DNA of 64,000 bases, from contig OX388307.1 of the NCBI GenBank assembly GCA_947579605.1, forward strand, positions 32,589,237 through 32,653,236. Direction: 5' to 3'. Of the stretch, positions 23,349 to 33,662 are shown one piece after another. Numbering within the stretch: the first letter of the stretch is position 1; each line of letters starts with the position of its first letter. The notes beneath the pieces are model-generated. The model had not been told where the DNA came from. It did not search any database and worked only from the letters and a program-made list of their open reading frames with translations. The DNA is from Athripsodes cinereus. Lineage: Eukaryota > Arthropoda > Insecta > Trichoptera > Leptoceridae. The translations under genes were made by a program, and so were the position numbers.

Positions 23349-26300
23349 TCAGGATGAATCCACTGGTGGCAGTCCAGGTCGACGAAGATCATCCCACTTA
23401 AGCTTCCAGGCTTCTACAAAATTTTTGAAGCATTTGAAGTTTGTAGCATTAAGGGTTAATTCTTCAAACCAAACTGGTCTTGGAGTGTCCACACTCAAAC
23501 CCCGAATCATATCGTCTCTGGCCTCCGACATCAAATTGCAATCCCAAAGAATATGTTCTGCATATTGGGCTCCTCCCCCACAAGGGCACCACGGCTCATT
23601 GCATAAATTAAGCTCAAAAAGTTTCCCCTTAAGATCACCATGACCTGAGATTAGCTGTGTAGAGAAGTGTTCAAAGTGAATGAAATGACGTCGCATTCTA
23701 GTTCTGAGATCTGGAAAGAACTTATACACAAGTCTGCCCGTCCTCGAGGAATCCCACCTCTGCTGCCAAATATCCATTGTTTTCTCTCGGACCTTAATCA
23801 TTGCCCTTTCTATCCCAGATCTTCCGGGTTCTGGTCTAAAAACAGCCCCAAAGTATTCAGCTACACCGTCAACTTTCAAACATCTTCTAGCGACACTTTC
23901 TCTTACCTCCAAATCTGCCGGTAAAACACCTGCAATCACAGGAAGACCATCACTAGCAGAGGTGCGATATGCTCCAGTCAAACCTATCAACAAAGACCTC
24001 TGGCCCCGAAGAAGTGCAAGACTGACTGACCCCACCTCCAATCTGAAAGACCAAACCCTGGCCGCATATGAAATCTGCGGTATATAAGTTGCTCGATATA
24101 TTGTCAGGAGACACCTAGGATGAAAGCCCCACGTACCCTTGCTGAGGCTTCGCAAGGTTGCAAACAGTTTTCTGCCCTTCTCTGAAATTCCTCTAACATG
24201 TTGGATGAAAGAAAACTTTTTATCTAAGACTACACCCAAATATCGAAAATCGTCAACTAACCTGATTGATTTACCTTCCATCTTAAGGGTGGGATTTCGG
24301 GTTCTACTTAAGGTTCCCTTCATGAGCATAGCCGCCGTCTTCGCAGCAGAAAAAGAAAGACGATTCAGTCTACCCCATGCCAAGATACATTCAACTGTCG
24401 AAGCAAATGTTGTTTCAAGAGCTAATCTTGAGTTTTCTGCTATCATCAGCAGGGCATCATCCGCATATGCAATAAGAGTACATTGAACTGGGAAAGGCAA
24501 GGTCAGAAGATCATTAAAGAGCACGTTCCACAGAAAAGGACCCAAAACAGATCCCTGCGGACAACCCATCGTAACCTCTCTCTCCACGCGATGACCTCCA
24601 TGTGAAATCACTACTTTCCGATCCCTGAAGTAATCAGAAACGATATTAAACAAATTTGAAGGGCATTGTCTCAATTTTAGTTTGTTTAAGATCATAGGCC
24701 ACCAAGCATTGTCGAATGCGCCGGAGATATCAAGAAACACTCCAAGAACATACTTTTCTGCACGTTCGCTCTTCCACCTAACACATTCCGAAATTGCATG
24801 CTCAGTGGAAAAACCTCGACAAAAACCAAATTGCTTAGGGCTTCCAGGTAATATCGATTCATCCAGTCGATTTCGAACAAGAATTTCCAAGACTTTACCA
24901 AAAGCAGGCAACAATGTTATTGGTCTATATGATTTAAGGTCTGAAAGGGACTTACCATTACCTTTTGGAATCACTTTTAACAGCCCACACTTCCAAGACC
25001 TCGGAAAAATACCAAGATCCAAGCACCTCTGCATAAGACACAGTACGGTCCCCGGGAAAAATTCCCAGACCCTCTTGACAATGACACCAGTAATCCTGTC
25101 TATTCCAGGAGCCTTGCGTGGTCCGAGACCGGATATAATTTCATTCAGCTCATTATAAGTCACAGGCAAAGAATCAGAGTTTCCTATACCAGAAGGCGGC
25201 AGCCGAGAAGTTAATCTAAGCTGTCTGTGCTGAGGAGTATCCACAGATTCTGAGTCCAAAGGGATAAGTCCATCCAGAAGACCGCGCAGGGTGGCCTCAA
25301 TGCCCAGAGTTTCATCGTCATTATTAATAATGCTTGACAAATATTTGTCTGCATTGTGTCCTTCCTTAAGAGCAGTTTTCATGACGGACCAAGGCTCTGA
25401 ACTACCAACATCCTTAACCCATTTCTTCCATGTTTCAATCCTAGCAAGTCTTATCTCGAGATGGTATTCCCTTCTTGAGTTAGAAAGCATTTCTCTCAGC
25501 TCTCGGGCCATATCAGAGTCGGCGGGCACAGTTCCCTTTCTTACGATTCCAAATTTACGTGCGGCCCTTCTGTATTTAGTTCGAAGATCGACTAGTTTTG
25601 GAGTCCACCAAGGAGCTGACTTCTTTTCTTTGCGTGGTTTGCTTCGACCAAGTGCGACTGTTGCTGCTTCGACCACAGCCGAATTAAAAAGGTCACCAAG
25701 TTGCTCAGGACACATCACCCAAGCGTCTCGAAAGTCATTGAAACGTTGACGCAGTACAACCGAGAAATATCGCCAATTAACATTCCTGCTTTTAAACTTC
25801 CAGAGGTCGCAAGGAATACCGAGAATTGGTCCTCCATATATCATAGTGATGAGACGGTGATCACTTGAAAGCGCCGATTCATGTACTCTCCATCCAGAAA
25901 TTCTTCCTAAAATATCCATTGAGCATAGCGAAAGATCGATATTGCTCTCTCCCATAACTCCTGCAAACGTAGCAGGGTTTCCTGGCAAATTGATGATGTG
26001 TAAGCCATAAGAAGCTATAAAATCCTCAACAGCAAGTCCACTGCCATCTCTGTCAGAGGAAGGTCTGTCATGCCATAATGTAGACCGAGCGTTGAAGTCA
26101 CCTCCCACTATTACTGATTTCCCATGAAGCGTCCTGAGCACCTCACCAAGACCCTGTAAATGAAGACCAACTGGATCTGAAAATTTAGCGTAGAGAGATA
26201 TAAGAAAAACCTCCCGTCCACCGAAACTCACACAAATGCAGCAACGACATTCGTTGGACAATCCATCAAGAAAAAGAGGTTCAACAAGTGTGCCATCAAC

Positions 26301-26510
26301 AATGAATCCTGCAAGAGGGTTATTACCCTTTTCAACGCATATATATGGTTCAGAGATTCCACGAGTTTTGCCTCTAAATGTGTACTGCTCCTGAATAAAA
26401 AGAATCGGAATACTCGATTCAGCCATGTAATTTACAGCCTCCAAAGTAGCAGCTCTCGATCGCCCTAAATTTACTTGACCCAAAACACTTGCTGTATTAG
26501 TGTGTGCCAT
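23349..26510 (-). CDS. LINE ORF2: AP endonuclease / reverse transcriptase
   Basis: This intact 1053-residue protein makes the nick at the target and copies the element RNA into the nick. Apurinic-type endonuclease motifs are visible at residues 12-18 (QVNLGRS), 40-43 (QEQY), 136-146 (GGDFNARSTLW), 189-195 (SNIDLSL) and 216-220 (SDHRL). Reverse transcriptase motifs follow: SYRPITLLP (527-535), QFGF (560-563), FLDISGAFDN (592-601), GCPQGSVLGP (649-658) and the catalytic AYADDALL (681-688). A C-terminal Cys/His motif CPCG-x7-H-x4-C spans 975-991. The order and length fit the R1/Jockey group; R1 clade is favoured by the three-knuckle ORF1. Its ATG lies inside the end of ORF1, overlapping by 14 bp in another frame, so translation likely depends on reinitiation or frameshifting. 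There is no stop or frameshift, so it may be active. Confidence 0.95.
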   Translation of the reverse strand: MAHTNTASVLGQVNLGRSRAATLEAVNYMAESSIPILFIQEQYTFRGKTRGISEPYICVEKGNNPLAGFIVDGTLVEPLFLDGLSNECRCCICVSFGGREVFLISLYAKFSDPVGLHLQGLGEVLRTLHGKSVIVGGDFNARSTLWHDRPSSDRDGSGLAVEDFIASYGLHIINLPGNPATFAGVMGESNIDLSLCSMDILGRISGWRVHESALSSDHRLITMIYGGPILGIPCDLWKFKSRNVNWRYFSVVLRQRFNDFRDAWVMCPEQLGDLFNSAVVEAATVALGRSKPRKEKKSAPWWTPKLVDLRTKYRRAARKFGIVRKGTVPADSDMARELREMLSNSRREYHLEIRLARIETWKKWVKDVGSSEPWSVMKTALKEGHNADKYLSSIINNDDETLGIEATLRGLLDGLIPLDSESVDTPQHRQLRLTSRLPPSGIGNSDSLPVTYNELNEIISGLGPRKAPGIDRITGVIVKRVWEFFPGTVLCLMQRCLDLGIFPRSWKCGLLKVIPKGNGKSLSDLKSYRPITLLPAFGKVLEILVRNRLDESILPGSPKQFGFCRGFSTEHAISECVRWKSERAEKYVLGVFLDISGAFDNAWWPMILNKLKLRQCPSNLFNIVSDYFRDRKVVISHGGHRVEREVTMGCPQGSVLGPFLWNVLFNDLLTLPFPVQCTLIAYADDALLMIAENSRLALETTFASTVECILAWGRLNRLSFSAAKTAAMLMKGTLSRTRNPTLKMEGKSIRLVDDFRYLGVVLDKKFSFIQHVRGISEKGRKLFATLRSLSKGTWGFHPRCLLTIYRATYIPQISYAARVWSFRLEVGSVSLALLRGQRSLLIGLTGAYRTSASDGLPVIAGVLPADLEVRESVARRCLKVDGVAEYFGAVFRPEPGRSGIERAMIKVREKTMDIWQQRWDSSRTGRLVYKFFPDLRTRMRRHFIHFEHFSTQLISGHGDLKGKLFELNLCNEPWCPCGGGAQYAEHILWDCNLMSEARDDMIRGLSVDTPRPVWFEELTLNATNFKCFKNFVEAWKLKWDDLRRPGLPPVDSS

Positions 26511-27075
26511 AGTCGGTGGAGCTGATAACCCTACTTATAGCCGCTTGATAAGCTGGACAGTTCCTGTGACCAGTGCAGTGATCATCAACCTTTTTACCAA
26601 ATCGAGTACAAGTTGCGCATACTTGTGGTTTATCTTTGTTAATGCAATCTCCATCCTGGTGTCCTTCTTCAGCACAGTATCTACAAACCTGAGCTCTGAA
26701 ATTGCAGTCTTTTTGAACATGCCCATAGATATGACATTTGAAACATCTAGTTGCTCCGACGTAGTCACGAACCCTGCAGGAATGCCATCCAAGAAAAATT
26801 GAACCCTGGTTTATAAGTAGTGCCCTGACTTCACCTGTGCAGGCTAGAATTGTACCACAGAATGGGCGTTCTTTAGGACCGAACCTAGCAACTCTTCTAG
26901 TGTTTTCCAAAAATGATTCTTCTGAGAGTTTATCCCTGAGGTTTCTTTGAAAAATTTCTGTCAATAACTTTTCGTCCGACAATTCACAGGGGACATCATA
27001 AATTACTATTTTAGGAAGGCGACTTTTAGGTTCAACAGCGGAAAAGCCACCTTTCTTCAACTTATCTGATGCCAT
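26497..27075 (-). CDS. LINE ORF1, zinc-knuckle nucleic-acid-binding protein, N-truncated
   Basis: The 192-residue frame carries two canonical CX2CX4HX4C knuckles (C111-C124 and C131-C144) and a third irregular Cys/His cluster (C153, C156, H166/H170, C173). This is the gag-like arrangement of R1-clade ORF1 proteins that bind element RNA. The N-terminal part (PKIVIYDVPCELSDEKLL...) looks like an RRM-like or ORF1-core fold start. Full R1-type ORF1 proteins are usually two or more times longer, and the element ends 4 bp before this Met. The Met is therefore probably internal and the gene is broken at its 5' end. It ends inside the start of ORF2. Confidence 0.88.
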   Translation of the reverse strand: MASDKLKKGGFSAVEPKSRLPKIVIYDVPCELSDEKLLTEIFQRNLRDKLSEESFLENTRRVARFGPKERPFCGTILACTGEVRALLINQGSIFLGWHSCRVRDYVGATRCFKCHIYGHVQKDCNFRAQVCRYCAEEGHQDGDCINKDKPQVCATCTRFGKKVDDHCTGHRNCPAYQAAISRVISSTDYGTH

Positions 27076-27094
27076 AATTCTTATAATTTCATCA

Positions 27095-28740
27095 ATTTAT
27101 TGTTTCTCGATCGTTTAAGATGTAAAACAATAAAAATGTGGATATTTTGAAATTGGTCTTAATTCAGCGTCAACTTTAGCTACGTCCTGGATTTCTCCGT
27201 TTTAAATATCAAATTCTATTTAAATCATTGACATATGAATTCTATGGACGCCCTATCATGAAACTCAATCGTACACCAAACACTCCAAAAGAACATTAAT
27301 TGGTTTGTATTTGGATTATATTTATTAAACCTATTCAGGACTAAACATTTTACTATTCACTGTGTAAAGAACATGATAGAACAACAATTATAACAAATAA
27401 ATTTCATAAAAGATATGAAAGTTTAATATTTCATGACATTTCCAAAACAAAAGACAATCAGATCCGTTTCGGTTACTATAGCAACACATACATTAATTTT
27501 GTCTACTACATATTATTGAGTCCACTCTTATAATTATTATGTCTATGGTCTAAATGTGTTACATTGTTGGAATTATGTAAAATAATTTATTCACTGTGTC
27601 GGTGTTTAGGTAGAAGAATTCCATAACGAAATTAATAAACAAATATTGTCAATTGACAATGTCCTAACAAGATGAAAGACATCTCTCGTAAGAATAAGTC
27701 ATATAGTGAAAAAAGATTTTTTTTTTTATTTCGTTAAAATTATTTAAATGAAAACATGCTTCCATGTCTATATTTTTACCATGCCAATGTGCAGCAATTA
27801 CTGATTAAATGTATCATCGAAAACAAAAGAAAAAAGGTGTACATAATACTTATTTATGTACTTAAAATGGAACAGATATCTTGGTGACATTTCCGTTGTC
27901 AATCGTTGCAGAATATGGAGAAATATCTGTATCGAAGTTTTGAAAGTTAAACCGAAAAAATGCAAATTTTCGAATGAGGTCTCCGCATTCTGTTTGTTAC
28001 AAGTTTTCTAATTTTATCAACCCCAGCTACAAAAGCTGCTCGTCATCAAACTTTCTGACTCATTTACTTACCACTCCGCTGAAAGAACAGCTGAAATTCC
28101 TGAAATCAACCCTTAGTTACGATTTCCCGTCCTTGTTCATCTTTATGACTTTATAGTTAAAGCTACAGCTACCCTCTGTTCTTGTACCCTCCCTCCCCCG
28201 TAATAATAATAAAATAACTTCATCCCTCTTTTTATCTGGAGTAATTAACCCTAACGTTGATTTGTGGTGGACATTTTAAATAATGCCAAAGTCTTGTGGA
28301 CAAAAAAATCAAGCACCAAGATTTTTCATGCGCACCTTCCGAAATATAAGAGTTTTTCTACCCCGTCAGTTGTAAACACAAAAAAATATACATTTTTCCC
28401 TCCGCAAAAAGTTATTATGTACATTTGTTTCTTCTTTTTTTGGGTACATAAAGGAAAATAAAATAAATATTCCGCACAAAAACAATTTTCTGCGAATTAT
28501 GTGGGTAGCTACGCAATGTAATGTCTACTTTAAAATGTTTTTGTTTTTCATTGTATTTTAGACTAGCTTTACACCCAGCATCAGAAAATAATAATATATT
28601 TATTTGGGCTAATTTAAAAAAAAAATAAGAATCTTAGACCTCTAAACTGAATCATATCTTGCCCTCAATCTATTCCACCTTCCCAATACAATTTATCGCT
28701 AATAATAAAGAGTGTATGTTAAGAATTTCTTTGAGTCAAT
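27095..28740. other. Low-complexity duplicated DNA, no gene
   Basis: It matches 49058-50720 with scattered differences. The frames at 27974-28156 and 28264-28461 recur in the second copy, but with different endings, which argues against purifying selection. I recognise no domain. Confidence 0.45.
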
Positions 28741-28865
28741 TTAAAGTTGATACGTCAACCTTGTGAAAATTCATTTTAATACAAAAAATTAGAATGTCAT
28801 AAAAACACTGCTAATTTTACCGTATTTATTCAATTAACAGTGACTAAATAATAATACTTATTGCC

Positions 28866-28895
28866 AAGCGCTTTCGCCTTGCGGCATCCTTAGAT
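28866..28895 (-). ncRNA. Hammerhead-like GAAA-hairpin motif (copy 1), weak
   Basis: The minus strand reads 'ctaaggatgccgcaaggcg' then 'aaagcgcttgg': a GCC/GGC hairpin followed by GAAA, resembling the 9.58 kb motif. The expected CUGANGA is degraded (CUAAGGA), so catalytic activity is doubtful. The copy is at 51047-51071. Confidence 0.2.
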
Positions 28896-28913
28896 TACTT
28901 ATAAAACATTTAT

Positions 28914-29150
28914 TTGGTTTATGAGATTCATCCTAAAATAGAAAACGCGCTCTGTTATCATTTTGAGATTGATAATGAACTATTGGTTACCGGCAAGAGA
29001 CCAAGAGGAAGGCCAAAGCACAGATGGCATGAAGTAGTGAGACAAGACATGCGGAACTGCGATGTTTCCCATGAGGATGCGCTCGACAAAACCAAGTTAC
29101 GAAACAAAACAAGAAAGGCAGACCCCACCACCATGTGGGACTATGTGAAA
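28914..29150 (+). pseudogene. LINE C-terminal remnant (GKRPRGRPK type), copy 1
   Basis: The frame contains GKRPRGRPKHRWHEVVRQDM and then ALDKTKLRNKTRKADPTTMW. This is the basic C-terminal tail of RTE-like LINE ORF2 proteins (GKRPRGRPKxRWxDxV...ALDRxKWRxxTRKADP). Residues upstream of this block do not match. In this copy the reading frame runs on to 29240 because the LINE stop and 3' tail were deleted, as shown by copy 2. It is a relic, not a gene. Confidence 0.65.
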
Positions 29151-30230
29151 GGTCCTATTCAAAATTTACCGTATTTACACACGGGCAATGATTCGATTAG
29201 TAACGGATATAAAGTCATGAATAGCTTACCTAATTTTTGAGTGCAAGAATATTGGTATCGTTGATTTAGCAGAAAATTCAGCATCAATTGTATATATTAT
29301 TTTCGACCTCAATTTGCGGTAATTTACCTTTAATACGCGCTTCATTCAATTTAGTTCCATAATAAAGGTATTTATTACCGCGATCAGAGAAGTACGAATA
29401 TTATTTTATACGTGTCGTAGGCTTATTACAATAATTGAGGCACAATGATTGCCTTTACAAAGAGCCTAGGCTATTCTGAAATTCTTCCAGAATGTGGTTT
29501 GCAAAGCATCATCACTGTTCAATTAGATATTTATTTATTTCTTTGATTTATTTATACACTTATACACATCTTTACACACATTTTATCAGCATTACCCTGC
29601 CTTGTGTGTATATATATTATAATAAATTAAGAAAACAAAAAATACACACAGCTTTCAAAAAGGCAATGCAAAGAGACAAGGAATTCGCAGCTACTTCACT
29701 AGGCGAATACCTGTATGGAGACAAGCCGCTACAAAACATAAAAAAAACGTTATAAATAGCTGCTTATTGCTATTTTTTCTTATAGTCTTGATTATGATGA
29801 TGCTACTAAAACATTCTAAAACTTTCTTTTAACATATTTCTATCATGTACTCGTACTTGTTTTCCAAAAGAAATTGAAAAGTTTAAAAATATTTATTATT
29901 TTTTTATTTATCACTTGTAAAAAATAAAAAAAATAATTTGACAGTTAAAAATAATGAAAAATGCTAAAAAATTAATTGGTACAAATTTATAAAATAAACA
30001 TTGAGATGTAACAAAAATAGTAGTAATTTGAACAAAACAACAATAGTAGTAGTAGAAAATATCATAACAAGTTTCGTGAAACCTTGAAAAAGTCTCTCCA
30101 ATATTTTTGAAGGGACTTCTTATTATAGCTATTTTATTCCTATTATTTAGTACAGCCTTTAAAAAAGGTTGTTCTTGATACCTGATTTTTATGTCAGTTA
30201 TGTATTGACTTGATATTCATACACTTGTGT
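29150..30230. other. Duplicated AT-rich DNA, no gene
   Basis: It corresponds to 51.36-52.85 kb. About 180 bp at 29882-30062 ('tttaaaaatatttattattt' to 'gtagtagtagaaaatat') is absent from copy 2. The frame at 29492-29755 is disrupted in copy 2 by a MITE. Confidence 0.5.
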
Positions 30231-31006
30231 GTGTTGAAACGCAATAATCACTATAGCCTTTATTTGTGTTCACAACCATTATCAGTTATTTAGCTATGCA
30301 TAAATGACTTGTCTGTTTGCAAATAGCTTAGGATCATTCTAAAGAGTCGTGGTGTACGAATAATTATTAGCCTACAATAATAATATTTTGTGCTTGTAGG
30401 TGAAATGCAGCGATCGAAAGTGGCTCAATTATGATTACAACAACGGCAACGGTAAACGGTAAACAAGTGGCGGAAAGAGGAAATTGGGATTATTGTATGA
30501 AAGCGAATAATAACTACCCAATCTACCTACATTTGCCAATAATAATAATACATTTATACCTATACTCGTAGTAATCGTCGGGTGTGTACGGGCATTAATG
30601 TAACAGAGTCGGCTTAAGTAAATATTATTATTTTATTATGAAAGAGTCCGTAATTATTCGTAATAACATGGTTACGAAATAAATGATATTTTTACGGAAT
30701 AAAATATATCTATTTAATTCTATTTTATAATGTACATTTATTAATTTTAACAGGTGGGTTCAAACGTGGACTCTCAAATTGAGTAGCATAAACCGGCTGG
30801 AGGCATTTAAGATCTAGATACATCTAGGAATGATTCGTATTCGCATTGCGTGTTTTTCAGTGTTTAACACTCTGAAAACTCGTTTATCAAAAAAAAAATG
30901 TTCTCTAAGAATGGGGATCTGATTATGAACTAGTTACGAAAGACCTTTGTCATTTTATTAAATTATGAAGTAAAAGATGACGGTGTTTTTTATTTTACTC
31001 TTTTCT

Positions 31007-31232
31007 TGATGTGATTTTTTAGATTATTATGTAATTATTAATATTTTTTGACCTTTTTATTTGCTACCGCGGTTTCGGTGGAGCGTCCACCATTATCGAG
31101 CGTTAATCTAAAAGGATTAACGTTGTTTTAGATTAACGCTCGTTAATGGTGGACGCTCCACCGAAACCGCGGTAGCAAATAAAAAGCTCAAAAAATAACA
31201 ATAATTACATAATAATCTAAAAAATCACATCA
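31007..31232. repeat. 226 bp near-perfect palindrome, copy 1
   Basis: Arms of about 107 bp are inverse complements with few mismatches. They start 'tgatgtgattttttagatta', contain the GC-rich core 'taccgcggtttcggtggagc' then 'gtccacca', and meet at 'ctaaaaggattaacg' near 31119. Any transcript would form a long hairpin. No coding capacity and no clear TSD. Identical placement in copy 2. Confidence 0.9.
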
Positions 31233-31723
31233 TGTCTAGAAATTGTTATATTGTGAATGCCGAAAACATAAGCAAAGTGATTAATTACTCTTTTCTGTCA
31301 ATTTATACAATATATGCATAGGATAGGATATTGTGTAAGAAAATGAGGCGAATATTATGTGTAATATTGTAAAATAATATTTATAGATATAAAAAGAAAA
31401 TACCAATTTATATTTTATTATGTCTTTTTCTTTTCGTGTCGGTCAAAGAAAGATAAAAAAAAAAACAAAAGATCATTAAAATCTACATTCCCATTCCCTC
31501 ACAGAAAGCCACTTTCTCTCTTACAGCTCCCTCCAGGTGAGTTAACTCCACGAATTCCTCCCAGTGACACTGTCTGGGAGCCATTGGACATATCAGGAGG
31601 TCCCCAGTATTTTGTTCCTCTCCACAGTCATACACCATGCTCTAAGCCAGTCTAAGCCAAACCCTATCTCCGAAGATTCTTCCTAGTGCGTCCCACTTCT
31701 GAATTCTATTATGTACGTATGTA

Positions 31724-32357
31724 GGGGAAGGTTGGGCAAGACGGGGCTTTTAAGCTGAAATGTCAAAAAAAACACATTTCTTTCTATAAATTCTTAAAAA
31801 AAAGTTTATTGACACAGACTTTGATCTTTAATCTAGCAAATGAATCACATATTTGTAAGAATAAACATAAAGAAATAATATATTCAATTTAAAAAAATCT
31901 TTTTCACCCCGTCTTGCCAACGGGTTGGGGCAAGATGGGGTACTAAAAATATACCCTTTAAATAGACGGGGTACCAGTACACCGTCTTGCCTCCTTCACT
32001 ATTCTTTTCAAAAACAATTTTTGTTTCTGAAATAATACTTCACAGTTGATAATCGACTATCTTACCTTAAAGTACAATAGTTGGATCTTTTTTATTAGCG
32101 ACTGTCAAACAATCTGAATCACGATATTCTACCTTCAACGACACAATCATCAAAATGAAGCAAAATAACATGAAATATGCGAAAAACACGTTTAGTATCA
32201 CAGCATCACGGAGCGAGCAGCCATTGCTGATGTAACTTTGTAACTAGTGGGGGGTCCGAAGAGAGCATCTAATGGCATCCAGCGTTCAGGGCTACGGTTC
32301 CACTTTTATCGCAGTACCCCATCTTACCTCACCACCCCGTCTTACCCAGCCTTCCCC
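31724..32357. mobile_element. MITE with TA target sites (634 bp), copy 1
   Basis: Termini 'ggggaaggttgggcaagacg' and, inverted, 'cgtcttacccagccttcccc' are flanked by TA (31722-31723, 32358-32359). Internal motifs 'ggggcaagatggggtac' and 'ccgtcttgcc' repeat the terminal theme. TA targets suggest Tc1/mariner relationship. No transposase frame. Confidence 0.75.
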
Positions 32358-32613
32358 TACGTTCATTTTGCTCCGAGTACTCAAATAAAATCAAATAATT
32401 TTTATATAGCTCCTTCTGCTACACATAATATAATACCTACCAACCATAACATACACACTTGTTCTATCTATATAATGTTCCTCAATAATAATTCCATATT
32501 AATATGTAATATCTTTACTTTTTACGTTGGTTAATCTTCCGTTTTATGTATGTTTTCTTGTCGCCAATAAATATTTATATCATCACGACGTAGGCAGTTG
32601 ACCAATTACATTT

Positions 32614-32789
32614 GAGTTCGTCGGTAGCCTGGAGGTAGAGTCTCGGCCTTCAGAACAAGGGGTCCGTGGTTCGATACCAGGTGCCGGCAAACTCCCCTTT
32701 CACGACATAAGCTTTTAGCTTAGTGTGAAAGGTGTATAAGGTTGTATTTGGGTTTATAACAAAACCCAGATATATCTTTAAAAAAAAAT
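32614..32789 (+). repeat. SINE-1, tRNA-derived, copy 1
   Basis: A tRNA-like head with A-box-like 'tagcctggagg' (32634-32644) and B-box-like 'ggttcgatacc' (32671-32681) is followed by a body 'gtgccggcaaactcccc', 'tagtgtgaaaggtgtat' and 'aaggttgtatttgggttt' and an A-rich tail. Other members are at 15.89, 40.25, 50.73 (minus) and 59.66 kb. No coding function; transcription would be by RNA polymerase III and mobilisation by a partner LINE. Confidence 0.85.
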
Positions 32790-32795
32790 GTAAAA

Positions 32796-33000
32796 AAACA
32801 AGTTGTCCTCTCTGTGCCAAACAAAGTTGAAGACGATGAAAATGGAATGCATGCCTCATCGCTAAATTCAATATATGTATTTGATATCTTATAAGTAATG
32901 TTTTACGTACACCTACCTCAAACCACAAAACACTCGAAAACTTATAAAAAAAACACCCCATGTGGTAGACTCCATTTAAAGAGAAATTAAACTTAATAAA
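32796..33000 (-). repeat. D-repeat, minus strand, copy 1 (i)
   Basis: It contains 'caagttgtcctctctgtgcc', 'gcatgcctcatcgctaaatt' and 'cactcgaaaacttataaaa' in the D-repeat minus order, directly after the SINE tail. Confidence 0.6.
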
Positions 33001-33169
33001 CAAAAAAAAATCAAAATGAAATAATTAAAATGTATCAGGAGCACAGAATAAAATAGAATATCCTCAGCTCACTTCTTTCTGCCATACATTTCTAACGATC
33101 TTTTATTGCCATAGAAAAGAATCTTGGAAGATGTGCAATTATATTGCTAAATTAGATTAATTTATTCAT

Positions 33170-33375
33170 ATTATCACACCATTCCCCTTATGTAGGCTAG
33201 CCAGTAGATTAACTGCTTATAATAACTTGCATTTCGTCCTCTTCGTGTAAGAAAAGCAAAAGACATTCATGATTGGCTGCAAACCTCACAGCTGAATTTA
33301 AGATGTCCAATATTTTATTTATAAGGAATGTTTTACAAACGCATGCCTTTTACAGGACCTTAGTAATATCTCAGA
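33170..33375 (-). repeat. D-repeat, minus strand, copy 1 (ii)
   Basis: It contains 'ttatgtaggctagccagtag', 'gattggctgcaaacctcaca', 'gctgaatttaagatg' and 'gcatgccttttacaggacc', which is a full-order D-repeat. Confidence 0.65.
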
Positions 33376-33662
33376 AGGACGAAATTATGATAATTATTCT
33401 ACACATAGTCCACATAATATCATACATTACTTTGGTTATCTGGGAGATATTACATCCAGAGATGTGCTTTATTTCAAATAAATCCATTTCAAATGGAAAT
33501 GCAAAATGCAAAATAGGTATTTTCCATTTTGCATTTTAAATGCCTTTTTTTTCAATCCATTTCTATTTCCATTTCAAATGCCTTTTTCAATGCATTTTGC
33601 ATTTCAAATGCATTTTTGAAACATTACTCATTTTGTTACCTAACCTTATAATTTTTTCATAG

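Larger units (their letters stand above)
22763..27079 (-). mobile_element. R1-type non-LTR retrotransposon, 5'-truncated
   Basis: It lies between perfect 15 bp direct repeats CTTATAATTTCATCA (22748-22762 and 27080-27094). The undisturbed target, with a single copy, is at 49043-49057. On the minus strand it holds an ORF1 remnant, ORF2 and a ~586 bp 3' UTR ending in 'acccttaa' without a poly(A) tail. Only about 4 bp separate the first ORF1 Met from the TSD, so the 5' end and part of ORF1 were lost, as in incomplete target-primed reverse transcription. The intact ORF2 and perfect TSD argue for a recent insertion. Confidence 0.93.

Noticed and set aside
24139..25749. Several plus-strand frames of 115-158 codons
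   Set aside because: They are shadows of the LINE ORF2 on the opposite strand.
27974..28461. Short conserved frames in both duplicates as small genes
   Set aside because: Conservation reflects recent duplication. The frames change length between copies and have no recognisable domain.
32671..32681. tRNA gene
   Set aside because: The B box belongs to a SINE head. No cloverleaf with acceptor-stem pairing could be assembled, and the same body occurs at several loci.
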